Positions 24,401 through 36,400 of a DNA stretch of 64,000 nt are shown piece by piece. The translations under genes were made by a program, and so were the position numbers. Source of the DNA: Mactromeris polynyma (lineage: Eukaryota; Mollusca; Bivalvia; Venerida; Mactridae); assembly GCA_032209605.1 (NCBI GenBank), contig JASFXZ010000016.1, positions 15,562,001 through 15,626,000 on the forward strand. Direction: 5' to 3'. Position 1 is the first letter of the stretch, and each line of letters starts with the position of its first letter. Below the pieces are notes generated by a model. That model did not search any database. It worked only from the letters and a program-made list of their open reading frames with translations, and was not told the origin of the DNA.

Positions 24401-27400
24401 AACTAAACATTGTAACAATACATGTATAAGCCGTTTCTACTAGTTACTCAAGCGCACATGGAGTTAGAAGTCGGTTCACTGAGTGTAACCATGACAAAAT
24501 AAAGTGTATTTTTTTGTATTGGTATTAGAGAAAGAATCTCAAAAAGAACTATAATTGTTCAATAGGTTATTGAACGAAGGGAAACTACCCTTGAATTGGA
24601 GTTATATTGATTACGCTCCATATTTAGATATGGACATAAGTTTTCCTGCTTAAGGATATTATTACAATTACAATGCATTGAATTAAACAACTTGAATACA
24701 GTGAGACACATTATGTCAACAACTAAACTAGTAAACATGTTTTAAATCAAAATCTCGAGAGTATTCCCCGCATATGTCAAGCATACGGTCCATCCCGGCT
24801 TTCGACAAAGATACTAAGACCATGTAGTCGGCGACTGTAGGCGAACAAACACTTTTATTTGGTATCAAATTTATTGAACTCCTTGAATAAAAAGCCGGAG
24901 GATCACTTAATGTCATTTTATTCCACTCATTGAATAAAGTCAATACTAAATGAACTTATAGACACATATGATATCCTAGGTATTGAATCGTTGACATAAA
25001 AAATAAATATATGTCCTAGTCTATACGTTGTAAAATAGTAACGTTAAACAATCGTTACATACTAAACTCTAACATATGTGTGAAACTAAGGCGGCATTAA
25101 ATGCTGAACAGTATGAGAATGTATAACAATTGCAATATGAATAACGTATGTTCAGTACCACACTGATGCACACTGTCAACAGTCAATTAACAGTGCATTG
25201 TACAGATATCTCGTACTGAAACATTTAATTATACTTGAAGTGTTTGATCACATTGCAGAACTTTGGATCTACGTTCGCGCTGCTGATGAATAGAGATTTC
25301 CTACCAGAACAGAAACACATCGCAACAGGAGCCTTTAGTCCATCTTGTGATGCAAGTATCACACTAGCCTCACTTAAATCCTCGGCCAACTTATAAATAA
25401 TATTGTGTTCTCTGTTACACAGGTATATAGAACCAAATGGAGTGAAAGTGATATCGTATGGTTTCACAAGTCCTTCATCCTTGTACACAGCTACCATTGT
25501 ACCATTTATATCTATACATATAACGACGTGGTTCAACCAGTCAGACACATATATCTTACTCTCATCAGGATGCACGGCAATATAACGTGGCAGTATACAA
25601 TGTTCTAGAAACTGAGAGTCTGGTGTTATTGTTTTCTTAACTCCACCTAACAGACTTAAGATCTGGAATTTCACTGGTCGTGTACATGATACGTACAGTT
25701 TGTCATTACAATATTCAACAGCCCAACAGACACCACTCATTTTGAATGATCTTTTCACAGAAAGTCCACCAGTAGTCGTAAGTATCCTGATCAGATTCGC
25801 ATTGCAGAATGTGACCGCCACTTCATTATTAGGTATAGCTGTTATACTTACTGGCTCGTTATCAAATTCCATGACAGCGGTCATCACGTCATTGTCAATG
25901 TCGATCATCTTCATTGATTTGTTCTTGTAATCAATTATCACAAGATCTTTGTCAGAGATTGCAGTCATTTCTGTAATAAAACAAGCATTCTCTTCGTTAG
26001 GATATTTAATATTAATGTACCGGTTAAAGTGGTACTCATCTTGGAACTGAGTGTCACCAGCGTCTGATCCATCTTTGATATTCATAGATGCAATGGAAGT
26101 TGACACGGCTGTTGTAGAGATTGTAGGCATTGTAGATTGGTCACTTAGGGTGTGATCTTTTGTTGCTTTGCTTCTAGAGTGTGTACGGTAACATGACTGA
26201 CAATAATATTCTTTACATTCCGAGCAATATCCAACTGCCAGCACGTCATCACCTGCCGCGCTACACGGGTCACAGTCGATTTCACATGTAGAACTGTTAT
26301 AAACAGATGCGGTAGCAACTGGCAAATCTTTCTGTCTCACTGATGCTTCTGTAAAACTCTTGTAAACTGATGAGGTAGTACTAGAAACAGATTTTTTCCT
26401 GACAAAAGCTGTAAATCTCGATTTTACAGTTGTGCTTCTGTTGTTGTTTTTCCGAGTTGATGTATTGGGCTTTTTAGCCTCCATGTTTAAGTAAATTCTC
26501 AATTTCAAAGAAATATATATTCGTGGAATCTTCTTCGTCTGTGTACCACTCAGTGTGAATCTGAAACATACAAAATACTTGTGATAAACATTGTTGTCAC
26601 GGAAATAATTACAAATAAAGTCACAATGAGGTCTCGAAAACAGTTTTCCTTCTTTACCTACTTCAAAACGGAAATCCTACTTCAAACCACTTTGACTGAG
26701 CGGAAATCCTGTGATTTATTGTATTTATATGTGAATACAGAAGGATGTTTTAACACTTTATTTAATCGTTCGAGTACATTGTGAAACTCTATATGTACAC
26801 GTATGCGTTGACAGTGTAACGTAGTCATGTGCAGTTAGATAACTCCTTCAGTCCAGACTAAGAAAATACCCATCACGTATACAAGATGTTAGTTTGTATA
26901 TGGCAAACTTAATTGGATATGTGAATATGTTAATGTTTATGTCCAAGTTCTATTTCTCTGATGAAGCGACATTTTGGAAGATGCCTGAAAACAATAACGT
27001 AAACGTATAGATACTCTCCGTGATAAAAGTATCAAACATAGCGACATTTAAGTCAATAAAAATGACTCTTAAACCCTTATGTTTTTTTATCATTTTGATC
27101 ATATATTTGAAACGACATTTTATGATACAATATGAACACAAAATATGTGGACACGTATTAATTTACAACGAACAGCACATGTCTGTTTCTGTGCAATAGG
27201 ACCTGTTGCTGTATCAATGTGTATATAGATTGTGGACACCTGGCACTATTATATGAAACACACAATATGTTAAATTCTAAATTAATATTGCTTTCATTAT
27301 TTCGCAACAATTTATATAGATGGAGTAGTTTGAGTTTGTTCAGTTACATCAACATTTGTAAATAAAAAATACGAAAGTACAATAATAATCAATACTATGA

Positions 27401-30400
27401 CCAATCTTGAGATCCTTCAAAACTGGTTTTCTTTCTGATATTGTCATAATATTGAGGTTGAATAAAGAACAAAATAGAAATGATGGCCTTGAATAGTATG
27501 TTCTAAATTTTGAGGTGGTCCTATTATTGGTCTTTAAAAGTGAGATTTTACTGTAACAAAGTTGCCGTTTATCAATTGCTCATATAGACTATGAATGGTT
27601 ACTAGGGCGCGAAGCTTAAACACACAACTTTAGATGTAAACAAACTGCATGGATACGAAGAACGAGCGATCAATAAGTGCAATTTGGAACGATCCGTACA
27701 TCTTTTGAGATAGGTTATTCTGATCATTTTCCTTTAAATATATTTAACTAAAGAAAACATTCTAAAATTACGGTTAAAATAATTATGCAGATTTAGATGC
27801 GGTAAATTATGGACATGTCAATTAATATGTTGCCAAACAGGCGAGCGACGAACAGTTTGTGAGACACGTTACTATTTTCGAATGCTCCGGCATAAGGCGG
27901 CCTTGTATTTGGTTTAAATCCCAACATTTTTTCACTTACGGGATCTATTAAATCTCCGCCCGAATTGTATTTCCGGGACACAGAATCATCTCGCTTGTCT
28001 AATGTATTACCACATGTCGTGTTACGTTGTCTGTCTAAAGTCCAATGTATCCCTGCCGCTCCGTTAGGTAAAACAATGATGAGTGCATTATCTGTAATAT
28101 TTATAAGTTTGCAGATTTAACCATTGAGCATTAGAATGAAGCAAAGATAAATTTAGAAAGGACTAGATATCATGGCTGATAACAATTGGATTCAGAACAA
28201 TACACACTTGAAACAGGCCTATCTCTCTCGTAACACAACAGCTTTCTTCAATGTGTGACCCTGATAAACATCTTTATAATATGAAACAAAAGAAAGTGAT
28301 CAGAATGATAGCTGGTTAAGTAGAGAAGCACTTCGGCATTTACAGCCCTATTATTTACCAAGTACAAAAGGAGCAATTGTTTACAAGTCAGATAGTTCAC
28401 ATATTTACAAATATATTTCATTAGTAATAATCGAAATGAATGGAGTTTCTATTTCAAAATTATTGATTTTTTCCCAGCAATATTTCGATTTGGCTGAAAT
28501 CTTGTATGAAGAGAGAATTATGTACATTTAGAACATTAATAAATTTGTATTGTATTATTGTATTTGTCATTACCTAGATAGCAATAAAATGGGTTCCTGG
28601 AAAAATGGTGGAGTGACTTTTGCCTGAAAAGAGGCTTATTTCAAGGGGTAGGTGACCACAAGAGTAAAAACAAACAATGTCATATACAGAAATGTTTTTC
28701 AGGGTCTGTAGTCTATCAGACAACCGGCGTAAATTTTCTAAAGTTGTTGCAGGACCCAAAATCCAAGATGGCGTCCAAGATGGCCGCCGATTTTGAATAT
28801 AAATGTATAATATAAAAAAGGCCCTGTAAGTATATTCTCAAATAAAAATGCGTTATATGTTTAAGATAACTAAACTTCACTATACAAATGCAAATCATGT
28901 GCATATTCAGATTGATCCAAAATGTTGAAGGTCAAGGTAAAACTTAAGGTCAAATGCCAGATTTGTGAAAAAATAACCATTTCACCATATACTATTCTTA
29001 ATACTTTTAAAGCTGTTTGATATGTCCATGCTTGATGTATATCAAAATAATCTAGAATATTATTCAAGGTCAAATGTCATTTTCAAGGTAAAAATTTCAA
29101 CTTTTCTGAAAATATCAAGTGTTATATGAAATATTGATATTTTTCCTGATTCGACCATAACATTGCCCTGTCTAGTGTGTTTTAAAGTTGCCAGGTGTGT
29201 GTACTTACCATGACTTTATCTCAGATGACATATATTAAATCCGCTTCCTGGGCTTAAACGTTCGAAAGAGAAACATGAAAACATTCACACATCGATTCAC
29301 ACATTCATCGAGAAATACCTCAATTGTATTACCGGAAATTAGTACGTCTGTAATTGTATACAGATGAAGTGCTCCAATACATTATGAGAATGTCATCACA
29401 TTGTATACACTGTACCTAAGCTCTCAGGTAAGCGCTATGCTACTAGCAGTGCCATTGGTTCTGCAAAGTTTCAGTGTATGAACAGTATACCAAGGGGAGA
29501 CTACTTTGCAGCATTTAGGTCGTGGATAGCAAGACTTCAAAAGTGTGTATCTGTGCAGGGGGGGGGGGGGGGACTTTGAAGGGTTGACGTGAACAAATTT
29601 CCGATGCAGTGAAAATTTTAAACATACAAAGACCAGTGACATAATTTATTGAATGCCGCTCGTATTATTGAGGTATTACTGTATTTGATTCAGGGTTGGA
29701 ATCATCTATGGACAGAAGGTAGGATTGACATTCAAGGAAATCCAGACTTGTCAACCAACATTGCAGCTGCCACGTACAATATTTTATGCTCCCTTCCGTC
29801 ACATGATGACCCCGTGACCCCGTTCTTCGGTTTAGGGCCTGGTAAGTACTGTTATTGGCTATTGAAATGGAAACTGTCATGACTATTGTTGTTGTTGTTG
29901 TCATCATTTTCTGCGTCATTGTTGTTGTTATCGTTGTTGTTGTTGTCGTCATTTTCTGCGTCATTGTTGTTGTTATCGTTGTTGTTATTGTAGTTTTTGT
30001 TGTGTTTATCATCTTATAAGATGCAACTCGAAGTGAGAGTTTTTTCATAATCATATTCGTACTCCTTAGAGCTATTTAGTATTTATTTTGTACGAAGTAT
30101 GACATTGAAAATTAATGAATAGTTAATTTGAATATGATATGTGATATAATTAGTCGACAACGTACCTTGTGGTCGAAAAATAAAAAGGGTAACGCTAAAC
30201 AAAGATGAACTTTGTTATGACCTAACGGGCCGTTTGTTTGTCCAACAATAGGTGGACTGTCCAGGGGCGGACTACTCGTGCCTGAAAAACCAGGTGGAGC
30301 AAGGAATGATTATGCAGGTCACGTGTTTTGGGATATGGACACGTGGATTATGCCGCCTGTAATGATGTTCCATCCAGGTATGGCACGCCGTATGATTGGA

Positions 30401-33400
30401 GCGAGGACACGTGTGTTAGATCACGTGAGGGAGAATGCACGGAAGGACGGATTCAGTGGCATCAAGTTTCCATGGGAACAGGGCTCTACAGGTAAACACC
30501 TATACATTAACTACAGTAAAACATGTTTGCATGTCAAACTCTTCAAGACTTTATACCAAGAGTTCTTCCGCGACATCAAAAACTTTTTTTTTCGGTGACA
30601 CGAGTGCCATTCCTTATCAAATATGTAATTTGTTTTAAGACGTACGTTAAATAATAAAATACATTAAAAACTCACTTAGACCACCTCAAGAATAAGACCA
30701 CCTCGAAATTAAGAACACAATTTTCAAGTCCATTTTTACTGTTTTGCTCTTTGTTTAACCTCATTATTAAGACCACCTGAATAAGAAGACCAGTTTTCAA
30801 TGGTCCCAAGAGTGGTCTTATTATTGAGGTTTTACTCTAATATACTTCCATCCTGTTCACCATGTGTCAGTAATCAGCCGCCACCTCATCAGTAAACTTG
30901 TCTCCCCCACCCTCCACTGCTTTTAATGCACCAGTTTTTGGATGTCTATTCCTTTTTTACACGTGTAGTATATTGATGAATCTTAATCCATTTCATCATA
31001 TTGTTGCGGTAGAATATTTTTGCGTGAACAATGAAAAGTTCAAGAATTTTCTTCAAATGGATGACATGTCTTTGTTCTAGATTTTCGCAAATCGTACAAA
31101 TTTTTGTCTCAATACCATGCAGTGTCGTCTGTTTTTTTCTTCTAACACATCGTAATAAATGAACGTTCTCTACTGTTTCGATTCAATTATACAATAAAAC
31201 CCGAGTACCATATCATTAATAAGGGAGGTAACTGCTACAGAATGTCTAACGTATTGAGCAGTAGTAGGCTCCCTTTGATAGCAGACTGATATAACAATGT
31301 GATCGAACGAAATAACAACCCATTGACATAAGGAACTGCATCGTGACGTCACGTATATAAATGTTTGTATATTACAGGCATCGAAGTGACACCGAAATGG
31401 GCGGGAAATATGTCACTTTACCAAATCCATATCACAGCAGACGTATCGTATGCGTTACGTCAGTATATCTACGCAGTTGATGACGTCACTATTCTTACTG
31501 AGGGTAGGGGGTTTGAACTGGCCTTTGACATTGCACGGTTCTGGCAAAGTCGTGTTACCCACACAGACCAAGACACTGTTGAAATATTAGGTAAGAAGTG
31601 ATCGAAGTATGAAAGCATGTATATATATTTATAAGTTGATACCAGTAACCTCTTACATCGAAACACTGTCTTGATATTATTCAAGTATAGTTAGGAAGTT
31701 TCAAATTCATCATACTAGAAAACAGTCGGCCGTCTTTTTTGTAAACCTTCTATCCGAATACTTTGTATCATCCGAACCAAATATAAGGTCCCGGTGAATT
31801 TTCTTAGGTACGTCTATTCAAAATGAGGTATTCGAAACTTTGTATAATTCGAAATAAAATTTCGGACCCAATGAATTCGAACGAACGAGGTTCGACTGTA
31901 CATGTTTATCAACTTGATCGAACACTTGTTTGTCTGGTTAATTCAGTCCGGTCTTATTTTACGTAAGAAAATAGTGCATGTAAAGCCCTCTGATTTTGTT
32001 ATAGATTTGATTAGTATAATGGCTGATTTGTCAGGGATATATCAATAGTGGAATGGTGGGAGTCTTGATATAAACGTTTTTTCTGGATTATTTTGTGTCA
32101 TTTTTGGCAAATTAGTTTACCCGAATAGTCGCGTATCAATTTCAAGTACGATAATATGGCAGCGCCTGACGGGACATTCAGTCCTTTGATTATTTAATAT
32201 TTTACTTTTTTTGTGTCAGGTGTTATGGGACCCGATGAATATCACGCCAACATTAACAATTCTGTGTACACCAACTACAATGCAAAACTGAGCTTACTTC
32301 TGCCGCAATATTTGTGTGGAAAATATGACATGTAAGTAAATATGCATAACTAATACAGGAGAATATATTTGAGCGCTGCCATGGGATTTACAACCTCTTC
32401 TGTAAATGACGTAATTTTAAGAAAACGCAACATGTGATGTCACTATTTGCAAGCAGGAAATAATATTTACTTATAATGTCACTCCGTTTTCATATTGCCA
32501 TATGGGGCAAATATTGCTTACTGTCAGTAAATGTTGACGTCACATGTGACGTTTTCTGGAAATGACGTCGCTTAAAGAAGAGGTTGGAATCGTACAGCGT
32601 TGTTGTTTAAAGCGGCATGACTTATTTTATGCCATAAATGTATGTATACATAGTTTTACTTATTTGGTGAGGAGTCATATTCATGTCAATGAAAATTTAT
32701 TTTATTTCCCTAAAGGCACAAATTGCAAATAATTTTAGTCAAATTCTCTTGTGTCACAAATCCAAGCTCACAGTTCTGCTAGTAACGGTATTGTCGTTTC
32801 TTTAAAGTGTCCACCGATCCTGCAAGTACATGTACTACGTTTTCTGGGTCTGCATTCCGTGTGTTTATAATTTCAATATCACAATCTGTCGATTCTTAAT
32901 AAATACAGTAAAACCTGACTTAAAGACCACCTCAATTATAAGACCACCTCAATTATAAGACCACCTCAAAATCAAAAACACAATTTTCAAATCCATTTTT
33001 ACTGTTTTGCTCTTTTTTTAACCTCAATATTTAGACACCTCAATAAGAAGACCAGATATCAAGGGTCCCAAGGGTGGCCTTATTATTGATGTTTTACTGT
33101 ATTTATACTAAATGCCGTACTGTTTCGTAGATGGTGATCACTGTGTGTGTGTATACGATGTATTGCTGTTTTCAGTGAAGTGAATGAAACTTTACAAGAA
33201 GAAATGAACAAATTTGGTGACACAGCGAAAAAGATATTTGTACTGTTTGACGAGGAATTAAACTATCATCCACAATTTGAGGATTTCGACTTAAATGGTA
33301 TGTATGGTCAGTCTTATCCATTATTGTTTTCCAAAACAGACTTAGTGGCTCACTAATACAGCTTAAGCCTCCGGGACGGATAGTCGCGGGTCCGATTTCT

Positions 33401-36400
33401 AGTCACAACGTACAAATATCGTTAAAATGGTACAAATACGAGGGGCGTTCAAAAACGTTCGGAGAAATATTTTTGTTTTCTTTTTTGGTATTAAAATTTA
33501 TTTCTGTATCTTTTTAACATCTTATATAAACAAAATGCACATTTAAACATATACTCTATACAGTTTTTTTCATTTCCCTCACATTACATTTTAAATATTT
33601 CACAAAAGTAAATTCACTCAATTTCAACATTTCTCACATTACATAAATATTATATAAACTCACGTCCTATAAACACATTACATAAATATGATATAAAATC
33701 ACATCTTATAAACACATTACATAAATATTATATATACTCACATTGTATGAACACATTACATAAATATTATATATACTCACATCGTATAAACGCATTACAT
33801 AAATATTATATAAACTCACATCTTATAAACACATAACATAAATAGGATATAAACTCACATCGTATAAACACATTACATAAATAGGATATAAACTCACATC
33901 TTATAAACACATTACATAAATATTATATAAACTCACATCGTATAAACACATAACATAAATAGGATATAAACTCACATCGTATAAACACATTACATAAATA
34001 GCATATAAACTCACATCTTATAAACACATTACATAAATATTATATAAACTCACATCGTATAAACACATTACATAAATATTATATAAACTCACGTCTTATA
34101 AACACATAACATAAATATTATATAAACTCACATCGTATAAACACATTATATAAATATTATATAAACTCACATCGTATAAACACATAACATAAATATTATA
34201 TAAACTCACATCGTATAAACACATTTCATAAATATTATATAAAAACACATCGTATAAACACATTACATAAATATTATATAAACTCACATCGTATAAACAC
34301 ATTACATAAATATTGTATAAACTCACATCTTATAAACACATTACATAAATATTATATAAACTCACATCTTATAAACACATTACATAAATATTATATAAAC
34401 TCACATCGTATAAACACATTACATAAATATTATATAAACTCACATCGTATAAACACATTACATAAATATTATATAAACTCACATCGTATAAACACATTAC
34501 ATAAATATTATATAAACTCACATCGTATAAACACATTACATAAATATTATATAAACTCACATCGTATGAACACATTACATAAATATTATATAAACTCACA
34601 TCGTATAAACACATTACATAAAACAGTACATAAGCATTTTCCTCACATGAAATAAATACTATAAAGGTATGCTATGCTCATTTTTTGTTCATTTGTTATC
34701 ATCAACAAACATGAAAAAAATATATCTAGTAAAAACTTAAATAAACATGCATTATCACAGAATACATGTATTATGTATTTCTCTGTATTTGTCAAAAAAG
34801 ACGTTTGTTTTATCATGAAATTAAAAAAAAACTTCATTTTTTTAACAAGCATGTGTTTTTGACTAGTTTTGTTTGTTAGTAATATGATTTAACAAGATTG
34901 TTTTAAATGGTTATACATGGCAATTATTCTTATTAATGATGTTTTAGACTATGTAACAACAATACTGGATATAGCCCATTAAAAATGTTTAGGTTCAGAT
35001 AAGCCAGATACATATTTTAATACTGATATAATCTTTATATGGCGTTTGTTTGATTTGAAATTTAAAAACAACACAGAGGTGTATACGTGTATATTCTTCA
35101 TTGATTTACAAAATAATAGCACTCTAGTCAAACTAATGATATTTTTATTGTATATTTTGCTCAGAATCTAGTGATGATTGTTCAATGTGTTCTTGGTGAT
35201 GTTTAGAATCATATAGGGGAATGCAAGAGATGTCAACCGCATGATGAATATTGCCATACCCGGACCCCCCACCCACCTGTGTATTCAACAAAATAGAACA
35301 ATACATATTGCTTCCATATTTTAATCCGTTTTATAGCACCATTTACATCAATCATTATTTCTATAGCGTAACAAAACATTCCTCTGCGAGACAGCTTTTC
35401 ATTGAATTATAAATACCCCTGAGTCCTTTTTTATTTCATTTTTTAAACGATCTGTTGATATCATCTGCGTGTCATTGTATTAAAGCTATCAAACACATTA
35501 AACTGTTGTATCAATGTATGAAGCGGCATTAATGGCATATTTTATGAAATGCATACTTTACATTTTTCTAACAAAAAACGTCGAAATCATCCCTGTAATT
35601 GACAGTCCATATGTTCGCTATCTATTCAAGCAACCATTTATGTAATATTGATGAATTCAAAGCCTCTCTTGTGTCAGATTATTCAAACTAGATACCAATG
35701 CATATTTTAAAAAGTTGACACTTAAAGCAGTATGATTCAGATTACATTTTGTATTTAAAGCGGCATGACTTTTTTTCCCTTCTCATATGGCTATATTGTA
35801 GTTTCAACTGACCCAAAATGCCTTCCGGTGGTTTGAAATATAGTCGTTTCAAAACCGAAAGGTTGTCGATTAAACAAGGTCTGACTGTAGTTCTCAGGAT
35901 CAGAATTATGACCAAATATAGTTTCTTTCAAATTTTCCTATTTCTCTAAAAGAGTTCTCTCCCCTTATAAATTATGTAGTTCACAGAAAAAAAACTCACA
36001 AAAAGACCACCTCGATAATAAGACCACCTCAAAATTAAAAACAAAATTTGAAAGTCCAATTTTTCTGTTTTTTTTCTCTTTTTTCAACATCAATATTAAG
36101 ACCACCTCATCAAGAACACCAGTTTTCGATTGTCCCAAAGGTGGTCTTATTGTTGAGGGTTTACTGTATAGTACTATTGAATCTCGTGACAATCTTCAAT
36201 GGGAGGAATCATCAGACGAGCCAAAGGCAACATTTATGCGGATTACGAAGCATGGTTTACGCATGCATAAACTCCGTAAGAGGATTGTTTAATCGTATGA
36301 ATACTTGATTTTATGAATACGTCAATCCTATATAATGATAATGTAGGTTGCATTAAGAAGTTGGTCAAGTGAAATATACCGATTTATGACGTCACGAATG

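Larger units (their letters stand above)
24860..28540. repeat. Segmental duplication unit C inside GH65 intron 4
   Basis: 24860-26640 matches the gene region of units A and B, including the candidate poly(A) site (24870-24875, minus strand). 26750-26900 resembles 4240-4400. 27830-28150 matches 10020-10380. 28150-28540 matches the start of the next unit's flank (about 10380-11250 and 812-1180), after which similarity stops. No minisatellite array is present in this unit. Confidence 0.8.

Noticed and set aside
33350..33420. tRNA-like B-box (GCGGGTCCGATTTCTAG) in intron 9, and a similar trace at 38640-38680
   Set aside because: Isolated B-box-like strings without an A box at the right spacing.
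33437..33470. Full mariner-type transposon
   Set aside because: Only one terminus-like motif (GAGGGGCGTTCAAAAACG) was found; no matching inverted end or transposase.
33600..34625. Repetitive [13 protein letters not shown]s on the minus strand
   Set aside because: By-product of a 39-bp satellite; located inside an intron and interrupted by unit-length variants.
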